Of a DNA stretch of 64,000 bases, positions 44,401 through 58,129 are shown one piece after another (within the stretch, counting starts at the first letter, position 1; the number at the start of each line of letters is the position of its first letter). Both the position numbers and the translations under genes were made by a program. The notes under the pieces were generated by a model. That model was not told where the DNA came from, did no database searches, and worked only from the letters and a program-made list of their open reading frames with translations. The DNA is from Cololabis saira (taxonomy: Eukaryota > Chordata > Actinopteri > Beloniformes > Belonidae): assembly GCF_033807715.1 (NCBI RefSeq), contig NC_084592.1, positions 26,945,501 through 27,009,500 on the forward strand, read 5' to 3'.

Positions 44401-44440
44401 ATATAATAAAATTAGCACAAAAGTAATTTTTTTATCTTGG
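41414..44440. other. Repeat-poor spacer, possible PLCD4 5' region
   Basis: No gene recognised. It holds an unexplained minus-strand ORF (42261-42542), a purine-rich tract (about 42737-42795), and CTGGTCTTCTG followed by GTGAGT at 43020, a good donor that could close a 5' UTR exon of the PLCD4 gene downstream. This last point is inference. Confidence 0.35.
42737..42795 (+). repeat. Polypurine tract
   Basis: Nearly uninterrupted G/A sequence made of GGGAAGGGAGG-like units. Confidence 0.85.
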
Positions 44441-44449
44441 AGGAAAGAG

Positions 44450-44935
44450 TTCGGTCCCAGACTGTGGAGATACTGTAGTCTCATTTTTTCACACTGCCTC
44501 CACCAAAAGATGTTACTCTATCGGTGCAGCAATCAGCATAACATTCTCCGCATCTTCTCCACACTTTGACCCTATGATCCAACGGCCGTAGGCAGAATCT
44601 GGGCTCATCTGTGAACATAATGTTCCCCGACATGCTTAGGTTCCAGTGCACATGTTGCTTACACCAGCGCCAGCAGGCCTGACGGGGAAGAGCGGTCATG
44701 GCAGGCCTCCTGGCAGCCCTATGCATGCAGTGTGTTCCAGATTGTCTGGGCAGAGAGCTGTCAGCCGTATCGTCCTGCAAACCTTGACTGCACATCTGTA
44801 GAAGAAAGCCTACTGTACTTAAGTGCCTGATGGGCACCTGATTGGCAGCAACTGGGGGAACCAGAAGCTCAACTAGCGACTGCAAAATAAGCCATTTGGC
44901 AGAGAAGGTTTGACAAATTTTTCCTCGGCCCAACC
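44450..44935 (-). pseudogene. Tc1/mariner transposase remnant
   Basis: The minus strand encodes RRPAMTALPRQACWRWCKQH, then MFTDEPRFCLRPLDHRVKVW (the DE of the catalytic triad region, with SDE-type motif changed to TDE) and DRVTSFGGGSV. Start, first catalytic Asp region and ends are lost or shifted. Upstream of PLCD4. Confidence 0.75.
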
Positions 44936-46077
44936 CACATACTCAGCTCTGCTGCTCATCACATGAATGCATGTTCTTAAATGCATGTTCCTTACAAATG
45001 TGGAACCATTAAAAAAACTCTGCTTTGCTTTGGATTTAAATCCACGTGGTACAACATCCCTGTGTTGCTATAACAAAAAAATAAGCTTATAGCGTGAAAA
45101 AAAAATCATTTGAAAGGGTCACTTTTTTGATTGTGTTTTAAGTAGATATTTCATAAATTACTGTCAAAATGTTTGGCAATGATCACATTGGAGGGATTGC
45201 ATAACAGCCAAATATCAGCATGAAGTCAGTCCGTAAGTGTAGTTCTGGTTTCAATCCAGCCTGGTTGTGGGTTGCACAGACTGCTGAGTCTTTCTCTTAG
45301 TCAGCACACAAGCTGCTCTGGCTTCCCTCCTTTCAGCTAATGAAAGACTCAAAGTTAATGCATTCATGCTGCATCAAGATTTATATGCGGTCCTGTGTTT
45401 CTTGAAAACTCCCATTATTTTAACTGAACAATGCTGCCAATATAGCATCAGTACAGACTGTCCTCCTTGGAGCTGATGCTCAGGAACCGCGGCACACAAT
45501 CAGCACGTGAGGTTGAACCCATATTTAGCAAGGATAACCCCTCACTATTGCCCAGTTGTTTTTACTATAACACAATCAGACATCCTGGGATCAGCAGGGA
45601 TATTCTTGATGCATAAACAGATATCGTTTATTGTCCCTGCTCTTGAGATTCCTTCCAGTGATGTACACCAATTGGAGAGAAAAAAGCTCAAGTATGTTTG
45701 TATTAGCAGAGAAATCAACCGTCTGAAAGCAGGGGAAGATGAATATTATGTTATGAATATCTATATCTACTTTTCCAGTTCATAAAGTCTTTGTGTGACC
45801 GTGGAGATTCAGCAAAATGTATTTAGTTTGGATTCAGCTGGAAGTATCTGGAGCACATTGCTGACATCTGTTTCTTTTGTAGCAGCAACTTTCCACTGGC
45901 ATGTGTCAAGTACAGAGATGAATCCTGAAGGTTCACGTACGTAAATGTCACTCACACTGAAAAACTTTGATGATTTGGTGACGCCTTTTGAGGTCTGGTG
46001 AATGTCGATTTGGAGTTTAATTTGTATATTCTGATGGAATTCAAGCACAGATGAGCCTGACAGTCTATTTTTCTCAG
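44936..46077. other. Spacer upstream of the first recognised PLCD4 exon
   Basis: No gene seen. The missing first PLCD4 coding exon could lie here or further left, but no convincing ATG-plus-donor candidate was found. Confidence 0.3.
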
Positions 46078-49000
46078 GTATCCAAGATGATCCAGATGTC
46101 AAGCGGATGATGGCGGGATCAACTCTGAGGAAAGTTAAGTCCCGCTCTTGGAAAAAGCAGCGGCATTTCCGCCTTCTGGAGGACGGCCTGACAATCTGGT
46201 ACAAGTCCAGATGGGCAGGGAAAGGTCACTCCACCTGTGAGTACAGGGCGATGTGCATTACATGTTTGCACTATCATGTTAGTTCTTTGTTTATTCATAT
46301 AAACTGTTGAGTGGGGAGGGGTTCTGAGAAAAACTGAATCAAGCCTTCAAATCAAAACTTCACTTTGCAAACGAAAAATGTCAGCAATAAGACCAGAACT
46401 ACGTTCTTGCAGCACCAATCAGGGTCCTTTGTTTAGTCTCATACCCCTCTGACTTCCTGGCATTTACTTATTCCCCATAGTGCAACTTGGTCACCTATAT
46501 CTGGGCGGCTTGAGTCTGAAGTTATGTGATGAGGTTCTGATTTCAATGTTACTCTGACATCACTGGGCTGGATGAGAGTACAATTATCCATCTTATTCAT
46601 CTTTAATTACATGATATTAGATTAGATATAACTTAATTAATTCTTTGCGGAGGTTCACTCAGGGAAATGAGAGTTCCAGCAGTAAAGCACCAAAAGAGAA
46701 TACAGTAATGTAGAACATAATAGAAAAAAGTTGAAATAAAATAAATGTCTAAACACAAAGTTTTTGACACCAGGTGTCATCGTATTGTACATCAGCAATC
46801 AGATATTTCACATCCATTTGGACATTTGATGGCAGATCTTAATTTTCTTGCACGTCATAACCCCCCCATTTCTTCTCCTCCTCCTGCTCCACCTCCCCCT
46901 CTCCCGAGTGCAGAGTTGTAAATTGTAATGGGTCATGGTACGAAGGAGTTTGTAGCCTTGCTGTAGTTCTGCTCCTGGGGAGGAGGAGCCTGTCACTGAT
47001 AAAGTTTCTCTGCGTGCTAGTGACAGTATGCACAGGGTGGTTCACATCGTCCACGATGGTCAGCAGTTTGTCCAAAGTTCTCTTCTCTGCAACAATCGCT
47101 AGAGAGTCCAGCTTTGTTCCAATCTACAGGGCCATCTGATAAGTTTATCCAGCCTGGAGGAGTCCGTCTTGGATATATTACACCCCCAGCACACAAAACC
47201 ATGTACAAAATGAGGAGTTTCCTGCAGATGTTAGATTCGTGCAGCCTTCTTAAGAAATACAGCCTGCTCTGGCTGTAAACCAGTCCGGTTTGTTGTCCTT
47301 TTAGTTGTACTCCTTCCAGCCAGTTTCACAGCTGTCCACATTTGCTGTACTTTACTTTTTTAGTAGCACAACATTTTAACATCAGTTTCAAGAGAGGCAC
47401 ATCCTGAAAAATGCAGGAGTGTAGTGGAGTTCGGCTGCTAACTCCACCCCACTTAAACCAGCTGCTATGTACAGAGCTGGAAAAATGTGGTTTGAGATGG
47501 GAGTTTTTGTACCTTTAACTGTGATATTTTGACCAAAACTTTTATTCTCTGCCTAAAACTAAAAATGAAAAACTAAAACTTTTATGATTCCTGCATGGAT
47601 CCAAACAATGTTACGAAATGCTTTAAGATGTGATGACGCGAGTTATGTCAGATGTAGACTCACAAGACTACAATAATAAGGTCGTCTGATAAATATATCA
47701 GATATTGCCAAAGGCTTTAACAAAGAGGAATGTTTGAGGGAGAGATCTGAAGGCATCTGGAGTCGTCATCCGCCCATTTCTGTGAGCAAAGAGCTCCATA
47801 CAATTGGGGCTCTGTTAGAAAAGGGCCTGCTTCTTTACAAATGAGCTTAATCTTCAGATCTAAATGGTCAGGAGCCCATATGCCCTGTATTTTGGGAGAA
47901 CATCATCTAAAGTGAGAAGTTACGTATTCAGACCCAGTGAAATTTCAAGCCAATGACACAAAAGTATCCAAGTATAATGTGTTGTTGTTTTTATTCCCTG
48001 TAATGACTGTAACTGTAGTGTTTTGAAGCAACTGGAGCTAGCAGAGGGAGCTTTAGCTGAGACCTTACAATGGTTCATTACAATAGTCAAAGGGAGAGTA
48101 GATAAATGTGTGTTTTAGTTTCACTTCATTTTCCGGAGGTTAATTCAGTAAGGCAAGCTGTAAGGTTTCTAGGGTCTTTGTTTCATAAAATGGTCTTAAT
48201 TTGACCGAAAAATGATTAAAACATCGATAAATGATATCAGTTGCGCTGATATTTCCTGTAAAGACTTAAGTCATTCAATAAAAAGGGCTCAACCTCTTTT
48301 TCTCTTTATTTTTTTAGTGGCAGATAAACAATAGTAAGCTTTCAAATCTGTATTAAAGCAAACCAGAAGACCGAAAAAAGATATTTATAAAATTTTCAGG
48401 GCCAGACATGAAAAATTCTTCCTTAAGCAGCCAAGTGGGAGCCTTGGCTGGTTAGAATGGCACGAGACTTCTCATCCAACTCTTCTCTTTTTCCAAAAAA
48501 AAAAGCCTGGATCACTGTGGCAAAATAGGTTATATACGTAGGTTATGTATTTTTGCTTAACCAACTTTGCTCAGAAGTATCATAACACATTACTGCCAAA
48601 GAGCCCCTCCGGACAACTTCAGATATGTTTTTTAATGAACATTAACAAGCCTTGTTGATCCACACCAACAGTGTTTCCTTACCAAGAATGATCCATCTCA
48701 CACAACGGCAATAAAGTTTAGATGGCAACCTTGTCATGAATTAACAGAGATGTAGCCTAAACTCAGGAATTACACTTTAGCGGAGGCATATTCAGAGGGT
48801 TGAGAGACATGTTGAGGATGACGATAACTGATGATGGCAGGTGAAGCTCATAGACTGAGGTAGGAAAGTTGGACGATGCCAAACTACAGACAGAAGTTGT
48901 GCAGCTGTTGGAGTGGATAGCTGGGATGCAGCCTGGCACACACAAAGAATCACACTCAGCTTGAATTACTAGCTGGCCATCTGTATTATATACTGAGGCT

Positions 49001-52000
49001 GATGAAACTATTTGCTGGAAACTGGAAGAAAGACTTGAGCAGGTCAGGAGAGGAGAACTCATTCCCAATGAAAAGACAAGAAGAGGAAGAAAAAAAGCTA
49101 ACAAAACCACAGGAATTACGGCAATTGGCCATAAAAACGAAAAAAAGAAAAAAAAAACCCAACTAACTCAGTGAAACTAAAGACCTCCTTAATTCTGATT
49201 TGTATACTTTTTTAAAAATGTTTTTGTGAATATTTTGGCTGAACTTGCTTATAAAAAGCATGTAAAAGCTTATGAATTACATAAAAAAGATCATTATTTA
49301 CTTCTTACTTGTGGTACAATGGTGATGTCCCAGTCTCAGTGATGGAGATAGAAGCAGTGCGTGAAGGCCATCAGTCTGAGGTCCTGCTGAGCATCGCCGA
49401 GGAGTTTCCTGCCGACCTGTGCTTCACCTTGGTGTTTCACGGTCGCCAAGGCAACCTGGATCTTGTTGCCGACTCTCCGGAGGAGGCCCAGTCCTGGATC
49501 CAGGGAGTGCGCAAGCTGATCCATAAAGCCCAAACAATGGATGAGCAGGAGAGGCTGGACCAGTATCCTTTTGAAGGCTGTGGCTTGGTGAGTTAGGAAT
49601 TTCTTTTGGGGGGGGGGGGGGGGGGGGGCATGTTTATTCTGTGGGTGGCTATTATCACATTCCGACTTGGAAAAAAAAGTTCCAGTTGGTCTGCATGCAA
49701 GTTCAAACCATTCTTTTCCCTGAAAGTTTATGAGTTTTTGTTTCACAGCTCGTCTGAGTTGAAGTTTTTCTCAACATGATCTCAGATGGGTTTGGGACTG
49801 GTTTCAGAAAGCTGACAAAAACAAAGATGGGAAGATGAATTTTAAAGAAGTGAAGACCCTGCTGAAGATGATGAACGTAGACATGAATGAAGAACATGCT
49901 TTTCACCTCTTCACGGTAATAAGCAAACTGATAAGCAGATGCAGTGATTCATCTAAAAACCAGGAGAGGTTTAAATCTTACAATCCAGTATTTTTCTCCA
50001 GTTTTCTTGAACCTGACATGTTGTTGGTGGAGTGGACAGTCTGTAGTGTTCATCTGTAGAGTCTCTGGAACACACAAGAGAAAAAAAGACTTACACATTT
50101 TTCTCAAATTGCTCAAATCTGTTCATTAGAAAATGCAACATGTAAAAGTGGAATGCCTTTATATCCCCAGATGGCTGACAAGTCAGACAGCGGCTCTTTG
50201 GAAATCGAGCAGTTTGTTCACTTCTATAAGATGCTGACTCAGCGGGATGAAGTGTGGAAGGTGTTTCAGGAATATTCTGGAGATGGAGAGCGGTTAATGT
50301 TGGAGGAGCTGGAACTTTTCCTGAGGGAAGAGCAGCACGAGGGCGAGCCGAGCGCACAGCACGCCAAGGAGCTCATTGCACACTATGAACCATCCGAGAC
50401 AGGTGCTGGTGGTGATGCCATCTTGATGTTCATTCTCAAATGTGCAGGTTTTGTGATCAAAGACTGGACTCCATTCTCAAGGTGCAGCGACACATTATTT
50501 ATGTAGTAACAGGAACATGCGTAAGCTTGTTTTAACTTTACACTGCATATTTATTGTAAATAAAAGGACTAGAAAAGGTTAGGTTGGTAGTAGCTTTGCC
50601 TGAGGGGTTGAAACATTACTTTTGCTTCTGTAAAGTTTCTTATTTTCTTCTAAACCTTAAGGGTCTGTATTTCAGCTATATATATTTGCAAGCCACATTT
50701 GCCACGTAATGATAATGAACACGACTTTCTTCAATCCTGAACTCTTCCAACACTCTCAAGTGCTCTTTTTCACTGACATTGATAAATGTTCATTAAAAAT
50801 GTACGACTAAATAGCCGAATGATACACATGGATGTGTTTATTTATAAATATTCATACCCCCAAAAGGAGCCTCTAAAACAAAAACAAAACTTCACGAAAG
50901 GTCCATTAATGACAGCAGTTGTGGTCAGGATCATGGTGCTGCTTCTAGGAGTCCTCATGTTTTCATATGAGTGTGATTGATTTTTTTGCTTTTTTGCTGC
51001 CAGAATTTGCTAGTATTTAAATCATCCAATTTTCCTTGGCATGGATATGTTTCCCATTCCACTGACAGCAAAACCCCAAAGCATGATGGACCCCCTGTGC
51101 TCTACAGCTGAGGCTTTCTTTCTTGACATTTTTCACTGTTTCCCTCCAAAGAAAACCCTAGAAAAGTGATAAGGCTTATTTCATTAGTCATTGACAAATA
51201 GAAGTTTTATTCTGACGAGTCTTCTACAGGGGATGTATTTGTAAAATAGTTGCGGTGTATCAGAACACTAAAGAGTGTAAGGTAAAGAGTTTTTAGTTGG
51301 ACAGAATAACCTGCATGTGTTATTGAATTAGTTCCAACCGAGGGTTAGGGTTCAGCCTCAGCATGAGGGTTCAGCATGTCCCTCATGCTGAACTAAGGTT
51401 CATTGCAAACATCTGGATAGACCTATGACCTAGAATGAGCATTTTGTGATAAGAATGTGCAAAAATCTCCGAAATCAAATGTAAGGAATCATAGCTGTTA
51501 CAGGAAGTGTTCAAAAACAGAAGTGTGCCCAAACATTTGCACACCACTGAGTATCTTCACGGAAAATGCTTCCGTAGCAGAAACTTGATCTTCCAAAATA
51601 CTAAATATCACAATATGTTATTAGATGCAACTTAGTACGTTGGTAAAGGCCAAAGATTGGACTCTTTGGCTCACTTATATCTTAATCTCATTGCAGCCGT
51701 GAAGCAAGGCGCCATGTCCTTAGATGGCTTCCAGATGTACCTTTGCTCCCCAGAGGGCTCCATATTCAAACCTGAGCTCCAGGAACTCCACCAGGACATG
51801 AGCCAGCCGCTCACTCACTACTTCATCTCCTCTTCACATAACACCTACCTCCTAGAGGACCAGCTGCGTGGACAGAGTAGCCTGGAGGCCTACATCCAGT
51901 GAGGGCTTCCTGCACTCACCACACACAAGACTTACTGCAGACAAAAAATATATACCAGCTAGCAAGATTAGATTGTCAGATAAAGAAAATTCACTTTTGT

Positions 52001-55000
52001 GTATTTCCGAGCAAAGACATTAGTTTTTATGGTGAAGTGATTGGTTTGGAAAGAACTATGATCTGATGAAGAGCAAAAAGAGGGCTTGTCTTAGTCCTAA
52101 ACCTTGAAATGCAGGTTTAAATGATGCTAGTGTAACCGTAAAGTGTGAAGTTGAGAAAAACATCTGTATCTGTGTGGCTGGATCTGCAGGGCCTTGAAGA
52201 GGGGCTGCCGCTGTGTAGAGGTGGACTGCTGGGACGGCGGCGACGGGGAGCCCGTTGTGTATCACGGCCACACTCTGACCTCAAAAATTCTCTTCAAAGA
52301 TGTCATTTTAACACTCAAAGAATATGCTTTCAGGGTGAGCACCATTTACAACCATGGCTTTACAAAATAAAAAAAGCATATATGCATATTTTAATCAGCC
52401 GCCTCTCCTGTTGTCCAGCTATGCAGCTGACTTGCAAGAGTCAAATCCCCAGTTATTTTACATAATCAATACAGAGCACTCTTTCAAAGCTTGCACTGAA
52501 ACAGAAAAACAATCCCCACAAAAACAGTTCAGAGTGCAGCTGATTATCCGTTGCATTGTTATAGTGGGAAAGCCACAGAACACTAATGAAATACTACAAA
52601 CCTCTAATTTATTGGAGTGACTGTGCAGATCTGTGGCACAGCTTCTCTTTAAAATGTAGGCAAATAAAACCAAAACATTCTGCAAACCATATATAATTCC
52701 AATCCACAGGACTACATCAGTGCATCCAGAAAAAGAGGAAAGGCAAGATGCAGTTGTTGGTAATCTTCCCTGCGTCTGGAACAGAACGTGCCCCTGCTGA
52801 AGTTGGAAAACAACCAGAAACGTCTCATGTTTCTCCACCTCTCCGCTTAAAATGTTCCTATGCAATATTAGGAAGATGTGATGCAGAAACAGTTGGGAAA
52901 ACTTATGCACAATGAAAACTCAGAACAATATTGTTGCAATACTTCTACTGATAAGAGTTTTCTAAAATTGAGAATTCCACACGAAGATTAGACAAAAATT
53001 CACATTTTTTAAATCCAAATGATTGTGTTGCATCTTTCTGATAGGCGTCAGACTTCCCCGTGATCGTGTCCCTTGAGAATCACTGTGGCGTGGAGCAGCA
53101 GACGATCATGGCCCAGCACCTGAGCCAAATCTTGGGTGACACACTCCTGACCACTACTTTGGATGGACAGATCCCTCAACAGCTCCCTTCACCACAGGTC
53201 AGAACCTCTTTAGTTCAGTTAAATTTATGTCTACTCTTTGCCAAATTGCCAAACACTTCATATTGCTATAATTAAAGGGGAGGAACTGTAACCAGAATAG
53301 CTGCTCATGGTTTGTAGGGCTGGCCTGCTCTGTATTGTAGGTTCTCCAGAACATCCAGTGGTTGTTTACTTGGTAATTGGTAATTTTTCTGTTTTTCACA
53401 ACATTTTAATCTAATATATCAAATGTTATTATATATAACATATTATATATGACATTTATGATAGCAGCCAGGCAACTATTGAAATAAAAATATTTGCACT
53501 ACTTTTTGTCCTTTCAGACTTGGACAAGGTGCGTCAGTGGGAGCTATTATCTTGCACGTTTTTTAATCTTGTTCCCAAGTGTTTGTTTTGATTATTTGCT
53601 ACTTCTGAAGTATTGTATTGCACTGATGATTAGCATTTAAGTAGTATTTACAGCATCCAGGGGATTCTCAGTGGCTGTCGGCCATCGCAGCTGCATATAT
53701 AGTATGTGCAGATTATATTAGCCTCCGTCTTGTCGGCGCTCAATTTAATGCACTGTTGATGGGTTTGCTGGAACTGGATACAAATGCAGGGGACTGGGAG
53801 GAAGGAATAATCACTCACAAAGTCATTTGTTGTAAACCAGCAGCGCTGCACAAACTGTTATAATCCAAAAACCAAACTAACACAAGGAGTGACCGAACAA
53901 AGAGCTATTGATATGCAGAACCGCAGGGAAGGAAGTAGAAACAGGATAATATATGTATGAACATGGGACAATGGTGCAGTAAAACAAAATATATTTTGTG
54001 TGTAAAGAAAATAAAACGTATTTGGATGCCCTAGGTGACGCCAACGGCACAATAGCAAAATAAGCACCAGATTGCTACAGATCTGAATTTTATTAGCTAA
54101 ATACTTTACTTGTTGAAGGCTCATACAAATTAATGACCACATTAATGTGTTGATGTTCATGAGGTTATGTAGTCACGTCGACCATATTCTGATATCAGCC
54201 TTCAGAACGATGTCAGCAAACCATTACCTGCTTTGTTTGATCTCATTCATCACTGGCGTGGTTCCATTGTTTGCAGTTATTTTTGTTTATGTTGCAGTTA
54301 TGTTCAGTCAATGAACTGACTAATAAGAGGAAAACATTTTAAAGGTTCATTTCAGTGCACACCTTGTTGTCCATTTTGCACTGATCCTAAAAGCGGTAGT
54401 AGGGCCATAGCTTGCAAACTGTTCTCCATTAGAGCACTCAGGATAATCAATGCTAACTTAAATAATGGCAAATGAATGCCATGAGAATTTTCATGGAGCA
54501 TTTAGCCGATTAAATAGTGGTGCACTGCTGCTTTTAGTTTGGAGACAGTGTAGTACAGGAAGATGGAGCACCTTTCCCAGAGGTCTGGGTGTTACAGATG
54601 GCAACACATTGCTCACATGATTCTCCATTACAGGAACTGAGGGGGAAAATTTTGCTAAAAGCCAAGAAAATTGGTGGTCTAGAGGAGTGTCTTGATGACA
54701 CCCTGACAGATGAAGGTAGTGATGAGGACGAGATGGCTAATGGTGATGCAGAGAGCCCTGAAAATCCAGCAACTGACAAGAAAAACAAGGTAAATGTACA
54801 TATGGATAAGATTTGGTTTTGCTAATGATTGTTCTTTAAGTAAAGTCTGGTTGCAGTTATTTACAACTTAAATGCAGATTTCAGCTTTTAAATGATGAAA
54901 CGGAAACCTTTTAAATGAGATGCATTTTGTCTTTAAGAGCCCAAAAGAAGTTAGGACCGCTTGTTGTTTCTTTTTCCACACATGATGATTTTCTTCCTTC

Positions 55001-57544
55001 AGAGTTATAGCACATCTTATGAAAAGAAAACCATATTTCTTTTGCTTTTTGTCTCTCTAAACTCTGTTCATCTAGAATTTAGGATTTCATCCGACTCTTA
55101 TTTGCAAAAAAGTTCCTTCAACTTTTGAAGGGATCTCCTGTGTGCGGATCTCTAGGTCATTCCATAGGTTTTTCGTTGGGATTCAGGTCTGGGCTCTGAA
55201 TGGACCATGTCAGCATTGGATTATGTGAACGCCCTTTTATCTCAAGGAATTAGTAGTAGAGCTTTTTTCATCGTTTTAATTGCCTAATGTTTGATCAGAA
55301 TTGCACCAAAGGGAAGATTCTGTGCATTCTGTTGAATTCCCAAACTAGGCTGTGTCTTGGAATTAATTGCATTATCAATTGATATGAATTAGACTGACAA
55401 TGTCCCTTATTAAATGACCCTTATTAAATATTCTTATTATAACAGAGTTATAACAGAAAATTCTCAATTCTCACAAAATTCTTATTATAACAGAGTTACA
55501 ATTTAAGTGATGGGAACAGTCTTTGTTTGCTGACCAGTTCTGCATTTTCTTCTTCAACTTTGCAGAAGTCTAAACTGTCAAGGGAGCTGTCAGACTTGGT
55601 GGTTTACTGCAAGAGCGTGCACTTCCATGACTTTGAGCATGCTCGCTCTCACGCCAAGTGCTATGAGATGTCTTCATTCTCTGAATCCAAGGCAAAGAGA
55701 CTTTCCAAAGAAGCAGGTATCAAAGAGGAATGTTCCTCCCCAGAAGTAACAACATATCTATGTAATCGTTGTAACTTATTAGACGTGCAGAATAGAATGG
55801 CAGTATAATGAATGACTGCAGTTGAGTCAAAGAGGGACCTGCATGTGGTCTGCATTTTAAATGACCTGCATCTGCTCTCCCACAGGCACAGAATTTGTGC
55901 AGTACAACACACGGCAGCTGAGCAGGACCTACCCCGGTGGCCTGAGGACAGACTCTTCCAACTACAACCCCCAGGACATGTGGGACGTGGGTTGCCAGAT
56001 AGGTACGAAAATCGCCATCTGCTGGTCAAATGATACACTCAGCACTTCACGCAACCAATGAGCCTCTGTGCTGGCAGATGAGTCGACTGCTGTTACTGGA
56101 CAAAAAATAATTAGTCCTCCCCAAGTCAAGTTTGCATTGCAAAAAAAAAAAAGAAAGTAGTTTCTAAACCTCACCTTGTTACAGGATGCTCTATGTGGAT
56201 ACAGTATTATGCAAAGGCGTTCCTCAGAAACTGAACCAGGAACCTGGCAGTTATTTGGTGTGTGGTTAGAGGTAAATCCACCATTCATTCAACACAGAAT
56301 GCAAAAGTTGATACCTGGAATTAAAAGCTTATACCTCAAACACAATGACTTGTGCACACTCAACATTTAGTATTGGCTGATTTGTGCCAATATATTAAGG
56401 GATTCCCCTTCCTCCACCCTTTTGTGTAGATTAAATGTAAGGACTAGATGCATAGCATCACCCTGGCATATAAAGGTGTTTCAGAGGATGCAGAAAAGTC
56501 TTCTGACAGTGATATAAACTGCCATGTCTGGGAAATGCTCAGATACAGTCAGACATAGAAAAAAAAGCCCAACATGAAATTAAATTAAAGGTAATTAGAT
56601 CATGTTTCCTCTGTCTCTTTTTTTTTAAAGTGGCCCTGAACTTCCAGACGGCTGGTATGGAAATGGATCTGAATGATGGCCTCTTCAGGCAGAACGGCTG
56701 CTGTGGTTACATCTTAAAGCCAGACTTCATGAGAGACGGCAACACTCAGTTCAGTCCTGAGAGACCCAAGGAGCGGCACGGCCACCAACCACTCCGCTTA
56801 TCAATACAGGTGAGATGGTGGTCTGCAAGGTTATTAGAAAAAAAGTACATGACAGTGACCTTCTCCCAAATATATATAAATGTATGTGTGTGTGTCTATC
56901 AGGTGATAAGCGGGCAACAACTCCCAAAGGTGAATCAGAAAGAGGGTTCTATTGTAGACCCGCTGGTCAGAGTGGAGCTCTACGGCGTGCCACAGGATCA
57001 GGCCAAAGAGGAGACCAGTTACATTAACAACAATGGTAAAAGCTTGACTGAAACTTCTTTTACATAGATGTTTTTGATGAATCAACAGTCAGTATTTGGA
57101 AATGCATTAGTGTGAGTGTCACCGGGCCTGAAATGCTGCAAAAACACATCCCTATTTGTTATTTACTCCTCTGCTGCCCCCTACCTGCAGGTTTTAATCC
57201 CGTGTGGAATGAAACTCTACATTTTGTGATTCACACCCCTGAGCTGGCTCTGGTTCGTTTTGTGGTGGAGGACTATGACAAGGCATCCAGGAACGACTTC
57301 ATCGGACAGTTCACGCTTCCCTTCATGTGCATCCAGACAGGTGAGCAGAACACATGAAAAAAACTAAACAAAACAAAATTGTTGGTCTTCATATGTCAGA
57401 AGAAGGCAAAGTCGAGAGCTAGAGCTCATTGAAAGTTCTCTTCTCTTTCCAGGGTACCGTCACATACATTTGCTGTCTAAAGATGGAACGGCCATACCTC
57501 CTTCTTCACTCTTTGTGAACGTCAGTATTACAGAGCTCACATGA
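46078..57544 (+). CDS. plcd4: PLCD4-type phospholipase C delta (first coding exon not found)
   Basis: Calcium-activated enzyme cleaving PIP2 to IP3 and diacylglycerol. Exons: 46078-46236, 49334-49562, 49786-49915, 50171-50402, 51697-51898, 52190-52334, 53045-53197, 54634-54789, 55566-55716, 55886-56002, 56631-56809, 56903-57035, 57191-57340, 57453-57544; 741 codons in frame to TGA. Domains in order: PH ([20 protein letters not shown]), EF-hands ([12 protein letters not shown] and [12 protein letters not shown], both with calcium ligands), PLC X box with catalytic His ([14 protein letters not shown]) and the second His ([13 protein letters not shown]), acidic X-Y linker (DEGSDEDEM), Y box ([20 protein letters not shown]), and C2 ([22 protein letters not shown]) ending SITELT. 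The first exon begins mid-codon, so the true start lies upstream. Isoform is called delta-4 mainly from its place between CNOT9 and ZNF142; the protein also resembles delta-1. Confidence 0.93.
46640..47270 (-). repeat. Degraded LINE-like repeat in PLCD4 intron
   Basis: Contains the stretch TTTATCCAGCCTGGAGGAGT and GAGGAGTTTCCTGCAGATGTT, which I recognise from the 3' regions of a dispersed fish LINE in reverse orientation, plus a C/T-rich tract at 46860-46910. No open frame. Confidence 0.4.
49608..49628 (+). repeat. Uninterrupted G tract (21 G)
   Basis: Lies 46 bases past the donor of a PLCD4 exon ending at 49562. A homopolymer this long is unstable and could fold as a G-quadruplex in DNA or pre-mRNA. 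Confidence 0.9.
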
Positions 57545-58129
57545 AAACAAAAACAAAAGAAAATGTAATATCTGAAGCCAGAGAAGGTTGAGTCAAGTGC
57601 TTCCCACGAAGCAAACAATGATTTGGAAAAACATGCGTCACAGTTTGATTTTAGGCATGTCTGACGTCTAAGTACAGAAAACCAAAAGGTTAACGTCAGA
57701 GAGCGTATAGCTCCATAACATATGGTAGTCTGCCTCTATGTATTACCATTACCAGTATTTATTGAAGGTCTTCAATATTTCTTGTCTATGAATGTAAAAG
57801 ATGATGAAGGATGGCTGCATGTCGTACTGAAAGTGACCAAGCTTTCCAACAAATATGAAATCTTTCCTCTAAGGATGTCCCTTCATCTGTTTTATTTCAT
57901 GGAAGAAAGAAAGAAGGAAATATGACCCAAATTATTATATATATCTTAGATAAGGAGATTCTGGCTTTGCAAAACATGCCTCAAGAAAATTGAATACAAT
58001 CACTTAAATTGCCATTTTATCAGTGAGAGGAAGGAAAGTATCAAATCACTGTGTAATTTGCATTAATATTTGCACACTTAAAAGGCCTTTATGGACAAGA
58101 TTTCTGGGCACAACAGAGGGGACAGAGTG
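57545..58129 (+). other. PLCD4 3' UTR and spacer
   Basis: Follows the PLCD4 stop. No gene seen, and no AATAAA close to the stop. Confidence 0.4.

Noticed and set aside
45507..45785. Plus-strand ORF of 92 codons upstream of PLCD4
   Set aside because: No family resemblance, and its end does not join the first PLCD4 exon in frame through a good donor.
49336..49746. Minus-strand ORF of 136 codons
   Set aside because: Antisense shadow of a PLCD4 exon plus the poly-G tract read as prolines.
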